Made by a program: the position numbers and the translations under genes. From Aquimarina sp. ERC-38 (lineage in GTDB: Bacteria > Bacteroidota > Bacteroidia > Flavobacteriales > Flavobacteriaceae): a DNA stretch of 64,000 nt. The stretch is taken from the NCBI RefSeq assembly GCF_026222555.1, contig NZ_CP098511.1, forward strand, positions 601,501-665,500. Reading direction: 5' to 3'. The notes beneath the pieces were generated by a model. It was not told the origin of the DNA. It saw only the letters and a list, made by a program, of their open reading frames with translations, and did not search any database. Shown one piece after another: positions 55,682-64,000 of the stretch (positions within the stretch are counted from its first letter, which is position 1; each line of letters starts with the position of its first letter).

Positions 55682-56578
55682 TTGACAACAGAAGAATTTA
55701 CATATCTTTTAAAAAATCCGGGAATGATTCAGGAGCATCAGGTGAAAACCCTGGAGCAACTTTGTCACACCTATCCTTATTTACAATCGGCTAAAGCAAT
55801 TTATTTAAAAGCCTTAAAAGATAAAGGAAGCTATCAATATAATGAGTACCTAAAAAAAGCAGCAGCACATACGGTTGACCGATGGGTATTGTTTGATTTT
55901 ATTACCTCACCCGTATTTATAAAAGACCATTCTCAACATGCAACCTCTTCTAATTTTGAAGAATTAGAAGTTATGGAAGCCGAGGTAATTGAAGTATCAG
56001 CCCCCCCCGGACAAAAAGAGCTAACAAATACACCCTTGGAAGTTCCTGTTATTTCTAATCAGGAATCTTCTCAAAAAGAAGAAAAAAAAGAAGAAAATAA
56101 ACCTGAGCCTGGTTCCACAGAAGGTGATTTTAGTCAAGAACCCATCCCCTTTAAAGCAGATGAAAAACATTCTTTTGCAGAATGGCTTCAGCTTACAAAT
56201 GTCCGACCCCTTCATTCCGACTTAAAAAGTAACACTGTCAAGATTACCCAACTACCGGAAATTCCTGAAGAAGTAGAGAAGGATAAAATTTCGGAGGCTC
56301 AAGAGAGAAAGTTTGCGCTAATTGATAATTTTATTTCTAAAAATCCAAAAATAAAACCTGCCGATAAGAAAAGTCCTTCGCGAAATTTAGCCGGTCAACA
56401 AAGCATCCCCCCGGAAGAATTAATGACCGAGACTCTAGCCCGGGTGTATACTGCTCAGCATAAGTATAAAAAGGCAATTCAAGCTTATAAAATATTAATT
56501 TTGAAAAATCCCGAAAAAAGTGGTTTCTTTGCAGACCAAATTCGGGCAATACAAAAAATACAAGATACAAAATCATAA
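55682..56578 (+). CDS. conserved hypothetical protein, possible TPR-like
   Basis: A 298-residue soluble protein started at TTG 55682. The N-terminal 80 residues are helical (TYLLKNPGMIQEHQVKTLEQLC, YPYLQSAKAIYLKALKDKG), the middle (about 90-215) is low-complexity, acidic and probably disordered, and the C-terminus (RVYTAQHKYKKAIQAYKILILKNPEKSGFF) is one TPR-like helical pair. Located 12 bases after lptE and 3 bases before secG, so translation may be coupled. Typical of Bacteroidota genomes; function unknown, perhaps envelope-related. Confidence 0.7.
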   Translation: MTTEEFTYLLKNPGMIQEHQVKTLEQLCHTYPYLQSAKAIYLKALKDKGSYQYNEYLKKAAAHTVDRWVLFDFITSPVFIKDHSQHATSSNFEELEVMEAEVIEVSAPPGQKELTNTPLEVPVISNQESSQKEEKKEENKPEPGSTEGDFSQEPIPFKADEKHSFAEWLQLTNVRPLHSDLKSNTVKITQLPEIPEEVEKDKISEAQERKFALIDNFISKNPKIKPADKKSPSRNLAGQQSIPPEELMTETLARVYTAQHKYKKAIQAYKILILKNPEKSGFFADQIRAIQKIQDTKS

Positions 56579-56581
56579 AAA

Positions 56582-56923
56582 ATGACAACATTTTCGATAT
56601 TTTTAGTACTCATCGTTATCGTTTCGTTTTTACTAATTGTAGTAATCATGGTACAAAATCCTAAAGGTGGGGGTTTATCTTCTTCTTTTGGTGGCGGAGG
56701 CACACAACAATTGGGAGGTGTCAAAAAAACGACGGATTTCTTAGATAAGAGTACCTGGGCATTAGCTACCTTATTGTTAGTATTAATTTTATTATCTAAT
56801 GTTAATTTAATGGATGGACCTTTAGATAATTCTAATGTGGATTTGCAAGAAGTTGAATCTGTCCCGGTAACACCATCTGAAGTACCAACAACTGAAACAC
56901 CCGTAGAGGAAACTCCGGAATAA
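56582..56923 (+). CDS. secG: preprotein translocase subunit SecG
   Basis: A 113-residue inner-membrane protein with two membrane helices (about 4-24 and 58-76) joined by the conserved loop VQNPKGGGLSSSFGGGG, which identifies SecG. It assists protein export through SecYEG. A Thr/Pro/Glu-rich acidic tail (about 88-113) is usual in Bacteroidota. It is the last gene of the lptE group and ends at a strong terminator. Confidence 0.93.
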   Translation: MTTFSIFLVLIVIVSFLLIVVIMVQNPKGGGLSSSFGGGGTQQLGGVKKTTDFLDKSTWALATLLLVLILLSNVNLMDGPLDNSNVDLQEVESVPVTPSEVPTTETPVEETPE

Positions 56924-56942
56924 CTATATAAAAGCAGAAAAA

Positions 56943-56978
56943 AATGCCGACTTTATGACAAGTCGGCATTTTTTTTTT
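56943..56978 (+). terminator. rho-independent terminator after secG
   Basis: AATGCCGACT (56943-56952) and AGTCGGCATT (56961-56970) form a perfect 10-bp stem followed by eight T. Confidence 0.92.
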
Positions 56979-56981
56979 CAA

Positions 56982-57014
56982 TTTGTCATATCGATCCCTA
57001 TGGCATAATTTCTG
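56982..57014 (+). promoter_or_regulatory. predicted groES promoter
   Basis: TTTG (56982-56985), 20 bases, TAATTTCTG (57006-57014). This is close to the Bacteroidota consensus TTTG-N19/20-TAnnTTTG. It would give a 5' leader of about 47 bases before groES. Confidence 0.45.
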
Positions 57015-57067
57015 AAATAACCGGATTCAAACAAATTCATTAAACTTTTAAATAAAAATAATTTAAA

Positions 57068-57343
57068 ATGGGAATTAACATTAAACCGCTTTCTGACCGA
57101 GTAGTAATTGAACCGCTACCTGCAGAAACGCAAACGGCTTCGGGCTTATTTATCCCCGACTCTGCACAAGAAAAACAACAAAAAGGAAAAGTTGCTGCCG
57201 TAGGTGGTGGTAAAAAAGACCACACCATGACCGTAAAAGTCGGAGATACGGTTTTATATGGTAAATATTCCGGTACGGAGCTAAAATTAGAAGGTACGGA
57301 CTATTTAATTATGAGAGAAGACGATATTCTAGCAATCGTATAG
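57068..57343 (+). CDS. groES: co-chaperonin GroES
   Basis: A 91-residue GroES of normal size: [21 protein letters not shown] with the mobile loop, [40 protein letters not shown] and the C-terminal [13 protein letters not shown]. It caps the GroEL ring. It has a predicted promoter, and groEL follows after about 100 bases, the usual groES-groEL operon. Confidence 0.97.
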   Translation: MGINIKPLSDRVVIEPLPAETQTASGLFIPDSAQEKQQKGKVAAVGGGKKDHTMTVKVGDTVLYGKYSGTELKLEGTDYLIMREDDILAIV

Positions 57344-57420
57344 CTATAAAACATTTCTGTATTCTAACAGAATTTTAATAACACAATCATATAAACATAT
57401 TGAGAATTCTGCTTTTGTAG

Positions 57421-59085
<1,665 letters not shown>

Positions 59086-59115
59086 AATTCCTGAACGTTC
59101 TTCGAGAACAAACGA

Positions 59116-59151
59116 GACCCCAAAGGTTTTTAAAACCTTTGGGGTCTTTTG
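59116..59151. terminator. terminator after groEL
   Basis: GACCCCAAAGGTTTT (59116-59130) is inverted at 59132-59146, followed by TTTTG. It ends groESL. It may also end the minus-strand gene at 59179, whose 3' end is 28 bases away, although the T-run is on the plus strand. Confidence 0.9.
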
Positions 59152-59178
59152 TTTTAATTATAAATGAGGGGCTTTATT

Positions 59179-61809
59179 TTAAAAACTAATATCTAAAGAA
59201 AACATTACATATCTTGGTAATAAATTACTTTGATAAATAGTAGTAGAAAAATCAGAGTTTTCTACTTGTTGAAATACAGAATTATTCAAAAGATTCTTCC
59301 CTATTAATCGACCTGATAACCACCCCTTTTTAGATTGGTATTTTAAGGTACTATCTAAAAATTGAAAGTTTTCTTTACTATTAGAATTAGGTCTAAAATA
59401 GTTGTAATTAATAGTTATTAACCAATTTTTAAATGGTTTTATAATAGCTGTAAAACCATTTATAAAAAATAGATTACTATTCAAAACTTGTTCATTTATG
59501 GAAAAGCTTGTTTTACTATAAGTAAAAGTATTTTCAAAATTAATAGGAAATCTAAACGCTGTTTTTAAAAATAGATTAGTGTTGAGATTTTGTGTTATAC
59601 CATTTCTTAGTTCGGATTTATTAACTATATTATTTATTTCAGAAGTAGTATATAATACAGTTAATTTTGCTGTTGTTTTTAAAAATCTGATATATCTTTT
59701 AAGAGAAATATTTGAATAAAAGCTTGATAAATTTTTAGAAGATTGAAAATAATTTATTCTAGTAAAATTAGAGTTAATACTGAGATCAGGGATAAAAGCA
59801 TTTTCTTGAAAAGTATAACCAAAATTAGTATATACGTCAATATTGTTAAATAGGTCATTCAAATAATATCCTATAGAATATTTCTGCGTTTCTATCAGAT
59901 CAAGTGATAATTCATTATTAATTAAGGTTCTGCTATCAAATATAACCGGGCTAGAAAACAAATATTTGCTTTTAGGTGTAGTAAGTTCGTAACTCCCTAA
60001 AAAACTTATTTTGGAACTTTCATTTAAATGGTATTTTAATACTAGTTCAGATTCTGTTACAAAGTCTTTCTTATTTCTATTATCTAAACTCTTTAATTCC
60101 TGGTCTAAATATTTTAAAGATAATAATGGTTCGATAATCCACCTATACTTTTCGATTTTAAATGAAAATGTCGAAAAGTACTCACTTTTAATATAGTCAA
60201 AATTATTATTAAAATCAGTTTTTTGATTATCAACTAGAGTAGAAGATTTAAATGGTCTACTATCTAATTTAATTCCTATATTTAATAAATAAGAAAATGC
60301 ATTTGATTTGCTAAAAAATAGAATTTCATTACTAATAAGTTGCTTTTTATATTCCGTACTTTGGACATAATCTCTGAGATTATCATCTATAAGAAAATTT
60401 CCAAATGTACTTAACTGTTGTGGAGATTTATCATTTGAAAATACAGAAATATATTGTAATGCTTTATTGATACTTAATCTATGGGTAAATTTTAATTTAG
60501 TTTTATTAAATAAATTATCAGAAGATAATCTTGTAGATAAATTAGCTCTATTATTTCTATCTAAAATAGAATTTGATTCTATATCAGATTTACTTATCGA
60601 ATTTTCAAATTCAACAAGTGATTTTTTAGATAAATTGTAAGTAAATAATAGATCTAATCTTTTACTCAAGGGTTTTTTCTCTGATGAAGTAATATCAGTA
60701 TATGCTATTTCGTTGCCATTTGCTAAGAAACTATTTTGGAAACTTTCTTCATTCTGAAATTCATCTCTTGTATAAAAGACATTCGTTTTAATCTTTAACT
60801 TTGGAGAAATACGATAAATAAAATTATAATTACCAAACCATTCTTGATTAATTCGAGTTCTCTGATCTGATAAAATTAAAGAATAGGACTTATCACTAAG
60901 AAGTTTTGTACTTAACAACTCTTCATTTTCTCTATTTTCGGCTGATAGATTGTCATTAAAATAATCGAAAGGGGTATTGTTTAAACCAATATTATTATAA
61001 GAAATAGATCCGAAGGATTTCAGAGACTTGGAAATTCCTAAAATATTAAAATTAAGATCATAGCTAACTCTATCACCGTATCCTATACCAAAGATTCCTG
61101 TACCAGAGTAATCAGTTTTACCTTTTTTCAGTTTTAAATTTAAAGCTACTACATTTGAATTTTCTATCCCATTTAAAAGTGGATTTTGAGAATAATTGTC
61201 AATCGCCTCAACTTGCTCTATCATATCTACCGATATATTTTTTGTTCCAATTGTATAGTTGTATCCAAATAAATCGTCTCCATCTAGATTTACTGCTTCC
61301 ACAATTTTACCTCGATACTTTATCCTTCCATTTTCCGCGACTTCTATTCCCGGTAATTTTTTAATTAGATCTTCTACCTTCCGTTCAGTACCATCTTTAA
61401 AAGCCTCAGAATTAAATACAACAGTGTCTTTCTTGACTTGAAATTTTCTCTTTTCAGAAATAATTACCTCTTCTAATTCGGTAGACTTAGGAGACAATTC
61501 AAATTGAAAGATATAATTCTCACCTGTCTTTGGTGAAACTATACTATCAATATAAGATTTATAATTAAGAGCGTTGATCTGTATGTATATCTTAGACTGA
61601 TATCTTTGTTTTAACTTATACTTAAAATCTCCCTTACTATCACTTAAGAAATATTCTGAAAAAGAAGTAGTATACTTTTCAGTTTTAATCAACACACTTG
61701 CTGTAGAAATAGTTTTTCCATACTTATCGATTATAGTACCTTCTAGACTCTGTGAATACAATAAATTAGAAAAGCAAAAAATAAAGTAAAACCTTATATA
61801 TTCCAACAT
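59179..61809 (-). CDS. TonB-receptor-like outer-membrane beta-barrel protein
   Basis: An 876-residue outer-membrane protein. The N-terminus has a signal (FIFCFSNLLYSQ), then a carboxypeptidase-like regulatory domain (about 20-118; LEGTIIDKYGKTISTASVLI), then a plug-like domain (KVEDLIKKLPGIEVAENGRIKYRG, NLDGDDLFGYNY), and about 600 residues of alternating aromatic/polar strands ending FSLDISF. No TonB box is seen. It is the last gene of a three-gene minus-strand group with a GLPGLI protein and a small Cys peptide. Substrate unknown; it could transport or anchor a peptide. Confidence 0.8.
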   Translation of the reverse strand: MLEYIRFYFIFCFSNLLYSQSLEGTIIDKYGKTISTASVLIKTEKYTTSFSEYFLSDSKGDFKYKLKQRYQSKIYIQINALNYKSYIDSIVSPKTGENYIFQFELSPKSTELEEVIISEKRKFQVKKDTVVFNSEAFKDGTERKVEDLIKKLPGIEVAENGRIKYRGKIVEAVNLDGDDLFGYNYTIGTKNISVDMIEQVEAIDNYSQNPLLNGIENSNVVALNLKLKKGKTDYSGTGIFGIGYGDRVSYDLNFNILGISKSLKSFGSISYNNIGLNNTPFDYFNDNLSAENRENEELLSTKLLSDKSYSLILSDQRTRINQEWFGNYNFIYRISPKLKIKTNVFYTRDEFQNEESFQNSFLANGNEIAYTDITSSEKKPLSKRLDLLFTYNLSKKSLVEFENSISKSDIESNSILDRNNRANLSTRLSSDNLFNKTKLKFTHRLSINKALQYISVFSNDKSPQQLSTFGNFLIDDNLRDYVQSTEYKKQLISNEILFFSKSNAFSYLLNIGIKLDSRPFKSSTLVDNQKTDFNNNFDYIKSEYFSTFSFKIEKYRWIIEPLLSLKYLDQELKSLDNRNKKDFVTESELVLKYHLNESSKISFLGSYELTTPKSKYLFSSPVIFDSRTLINNELSLDLIETQKYSIGYYLNDLFNNIDVYTNFGYTFQENAFIPDLSINSNFTRINYFQSSKNLSSFYSNISLKRYIRFLKTTAKLTVLYTTSEINNIVNKSELRNGITQNLNTNLFLKTAFRFPINFENTFTYSKTSFSINEQVLNSNLFFINGFTAIIKPFKNWLITINYNYFRPNSNSKENFQFLDSTLKYQSKKGWLSGRLIGKNLLNNSVFQQVENSDFSTTIYQSNLLPRYVMFSLDISF

Positions 61810-61921
61810 TAACTACATCTTAATAGAAAACTTTATAAATTTATAAGGTATCAAGATTATAACTAAAAAACATAAAAGTAGAGCTAAAGATTAAAAATAA
61901 TATGTGAGTTTAAAGTATTCT

Positions 61922-62713
61922 TTAATTAATTTGTTGAAGTTCTACAACAAAATTATCAGGAATATCTATTAATCTCTTAGTAAATTCCCCTTGATCCTCG
62001 TCGTAATATATATTTGCTCCCGGAACTTGAGCAACAATTGCTAATTGATTAATTTTTAAATCAGTAGCTATTTTTGTAACATAACTTTGGTATCTATCAT
62101 AAGATAATACTTTTCTTTTTTTAACTTCAAAATATTCTCTAAAATAAATTAATTTCTCTCTATTTAATTCTTTTTTTATACCTGTAAGATTAATTTCAAA
62201 AAAACCATCTTTTTCTTTAACCGCAACTATTAAACCTGGCAGTCCATGAAGTTTTAATGGTCCAAAAGAAATTGGGATTTCAGTACTGAACCAAACAGTA
62301 TATTCCCTATTATTTAGTCTTAAAGTTGCTTTTATACAATTATAATTACCTATTTTTTTTTCTTCTTTAGTTATTTGCCATTTGTAACTATCATTTGAAG
62401 TTGTATATAAGACTTCTTTCCCTTTGTAATAAACAATTCTTACCTTATTCTCTGATCTATTTGAATAAATAAAGGTTGATAATTCATCATTGAGAATTAA
62501 CGTTTTAAGATTATCAGGATGATTTGGAACAAACCAAGAACCTTTTTTCCTTTTATCATTTATTTTAAATACACATTCTTCACCGTCTATACACAACTTA
62601 CTTTCCGAAGTAAATCCAAATTCGTCTTTAAAATTATAAGTAATTTCATAACTGCTTTGACCAAAAAATACAGAATAAAATATTAATAAAAAAAAAGTAG
62701 GTATCTTTTTCAT
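61922..62713 (-). CDS. GLPGLI family protein
   Basis: A 263-residue exported protein with a signal peptide (FFLLIFYSVFFGQ), then beta-rich sequence: YEITYNFKDEFGF, VYYKGKEVLYTTSNDSYKWQI, IGNYNCIKATLRLNNREYTVWFSTEIPISFGPLKLHGLPGLI (motif GLPGLI at 157-162), and VVELQQIN at the end. These proteins are known only in Bacteroidota and usually sit beside TonB-like barrels or small peptides; function unknown. Here it lies 112 bases before the barrel gene and 70 bases after the small peptide gene. Confidence 0.9.
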   Translation of the reverse strand: MKKIPTFFLLIFYSVFFGQSSYEITYNFKDEFGFTSESKLCIDGEECVFKINDKRKKGSWFVPNHPDNLKTLILNDELSTFIYSNRSENKVRIVYYKGKEVLYTTSNDSYKWQITKEEKKIGNYNCIKATLRLNNREYTVWFSTEIPISFGPLKLHGLPGLIVAVKEKDGFFEINLTGIKKELNREKLIYFREYFEVKKRKVLSYDRYQSYVTKIATDLKINQLAIVAQVPGANIYYDEDQGEFTKRLIDIPDNFVVELQQIN

Positions 62714-62783
62714 AAACTATACTTTTAGAGTAAGCCAAGAAATGGAATTAATGACCTACTCTAATTTCTATTAATCGTTTGAA

Positions 62784-62987
62784 TTATTCAGATAACGATT
62801 CTAGAAGATCATTTAACCTTCTAGATTGACCACAATTGTCTCCTCCTCCACATACTTCAATTCGAAATCTTCCGCCTTCATAAGTACAACAACTGAAATC
62901 TGCTTCACTAGATGGACTATTAGCATTAGTAGTTGAAAAACTCATCATAGTTCCGGCTACAAATAGCCCTAAAAAAACTTTTTTCAT
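62784..62987 (-). CDS. small exported Cys-rich peptide, 67 aa
   Basis: A 67-residue precursor: signal peptide (MKKVFLGLFVAGTMMSFSTT, cleavage around residue 22), then a short mature part with four Cys (33, 34, 46, 52), two Gly-rich turns and an acidic C-terminus. Four Cys suggest two disulfides in an exported peptide. It is the first gene of the group with the GLPGLI protein and the barrel. A role as a secreted signal, toxin or adhesion peptide is possible but unproven. Confidence 0.6.
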   Translation of the reverse strand: MKKVFLGLFVAGTMMSFSTTNANSPSSEADFSCCTYEGGRFRIEVCGGGDNCGQSRRLNDLLESLSE

Positions 62988-63254
62988 GTTTATAGTTTTA
63001 TGTTAATAATTATAGCTTACCACATTTAGTAAATAGTGATCATTTAATTAAATATTCGCTAAACATAATAAATTTATGGGTTAAAAGTAACTAGAAAGAT
63101 TTAAAGTTTATAAGGGAAAAACCATAAAATTTATGAAATTTATTCCTACAATTTCCCTTAACTAACTTCATGATGGTTTTTATACAATTATATAGAAATT
63201 CGATAATTTCATTATGTAATTTAGAATAAAAAATGAAACAGATTTAACCATTTT

Positions 63255-63293
63255 AAAAAGACCTCAAAAGGTTTTTAAACCTTTGGGGTTTTT
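63255..63293. terminator. bidirectional terminator
   Basis: ACCTCAAAAGGTTT pairs with AAACCTTTGGGGT with T-runs on both strands. It can end the M15-peptidase gene on the minus strand. The rest of 62988-63340 has no gene and probably holds the promoter of the Cys-peptide gene near 63000-63060. Confidence 0.75.
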
Positions 63294-63340
63294 TGCTTTA
63301 TATTGTACAGAATAATGTACCTTAGTCGAGAATACTAATT

Positions 63341-64000
63341 TTATTCGCAATCCCACACAAAATCCTCAATTTCATAATCTTGTCCTAGATTGAAATTATA
63401 ATGCCACCATTCAGTTGTAAAACTGGAGAAACCTGCGTTTTCCATAACGGTTTTTAAAAGTTTCCGGTTGTTTATAATTTTGGCAGGTAAATCTTTATAG
63501 GTGTGATGCGCTTTTTCGCTAAAATCATCAAAATCAGTACCCATTTCCACAACATCTCCTTTTAAATTGGTCAGAGTTAAATCTACTGCCGCTCCCCTAT
63601 TATGTACAGAGCCTTGTTCTGGATCGGCTACATATTGAGGATCAGGTTGCAATTCCCACATCTTTCTTTGTACGCTTAATGGCCGGTAACAATCAAAGAT
63701 TTTAAAACGATAGCCTTTTCTCATTAATTCTTTCTGCTCAGCTAATAAAGCTTTAGCCACCTCACCCCGTAACAGGCATCGCTTACAATCATACATTTGT
63801 TCACCTAAGAAATTATCAGAGGTCGCATATGGTAGGTCGATAATAAAATACGTAGATAATTTTTCCAGGTTCACAAATTCATCATCTGCAATCTGGTTTA
63901 AGTAGTCTTGCCGACTTTGTCTTGCCGAACCAAAGTCATTGCTTTGTTGTATGTTTTTTAAAACATCAGAAGCTCTTTTTTGACTATTCTTAGAATGTTC
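63341..64000 (-). CDS. D-Ala-D-Ala dipeptidase, VanX/DdpX type (M15D), N-terminus outside window
   Basis: The frame is open to the right edge; GTG 63874 is not the true start, because codons upstream (ADDEF and 40 more) continue without a stop. The visible 220 residues hold the M15 catalytic site: SVHNRGAAVDL (zinc His and Asp) and EWWHYNF (Glu and zinc His), and FDCYRP with the Arg that binds the transition state. It cleaves D-Ala-D-Ala dipeptides in the periplasm. In Bacteroidota such genes are usually housekeeping cell-wall recycling enzymes, not vancomycin resistance. A signal peptide should lie outside the window. Confidence 0.88.
   Translation of the reverse strand, partial: EHSKNSQKRASDVLKNIQQSNDFGSARQSRQDYLNQIADDEFVNLEKLSTYFIIDLPYATSDNFLGEQMYDCKRCLLRGEVAKALLAEQKELMRKGYRFKIFDCYRPLSVQRKMWELQPDPQYVADPEQGSVHNRGAAVDLTLTNLKGDVVEMGTDFDDFSEKAHHTYKDLPAKIINNRKLLKTVMENAGFSSFTTEWWHYNFNLGQDYEIEDFVWDCE

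Noticed and set aside
63341..64000. Vancomycin-resistance interpretation of the VanX-like gene
   Set aside because: No vanH, vanA or vanRS-like neighbours; DdpX-type dipeptidases are ordinary in Gram-negative Bacteroidota.

Overview
The window comes from a low-GC Bacteroidota genome, almost certainly a gliding marine member of the Flavobacteriaceae. The evidence is the gldKLMN (type IX secretion) cluster downstream of topA, a GLPGLI-family protein, the miaB / sigma-54 activator / lptE / secG / groESL gene order, and promoters of the TTTG-N19/20-TAnnTTTG type. The genus cannot be fixed from what is visible.

Region 1 (1 to about 18091) looks like one end of an integrative element. A tyrosine recombinase (16631-17854) faces the 3' part of a tRNA-Leu(UAG) gene (18038-18091) that lacks its 5' half, which is the usual scar of integration into a tRNA gene. 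The other end lies outside the window. Its cargo includes small phage-like genes (1-2309), with a tandem family of three related small proteins. It also holds a complete type II-C CRISPR-Cas9 system: a 33-repeat array, cas9-cas1-cas2, and a tracrRNA divergent from cas9. Further cargo is a fused cytosine/adenine DNA methyltransferase, a RecA-like ATPase, a membrane coiled-coil protein and a secreted protein. The CRISPR locus is visibly more AT-rich than the phage-like genes on both sides of it.

Region 2 (18092-29021) is a junction and insertion-sequence graveyard. It starts with an AlbA/Schlafen-type regulator and continues with nested elements. An IS5-type transposase gene is split by an IS256-type element with an 8-bp target duplication. 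A second IS256-type gene is split by another DUF772 element. Then come a frameshifted ISKra4-like transposase, one GNAT gene, and an IS3 element whose catalytic Glu is replaced by Lys.

Region 3 (29282-64000) is mostly ordinary chromosome. It holds an RND efflux operon (membrane fusion protein, pump, TolC), a MarR/VOC pair, an ABC-F ATPase, a DUF983 protein, an FAD oxidoreductase, and gldK-gldL-gldM-gldN behind a degenerate arginase-fold gene and topA. After miaB come two lipoprotein-like genes, a sigma-54 activator followed by a heptanucleotide tandem repeat, lptE, secG and groES-groEL. A module of a TonB-receptor-like barrel, a GLPGLI protein and a small Cys-rich secreted peptide follows, and the window ends in a VanX-type dipeptidase that runs off the edge.

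The most interesting items are the CRISPR-Cas9 locus on a tRNA-integrated island, with promoter-like sequence inside every repeat and reversed array polarity; the tandem small-protein family beside it; and the Cys-peptide/GLPGLI/barrel module.
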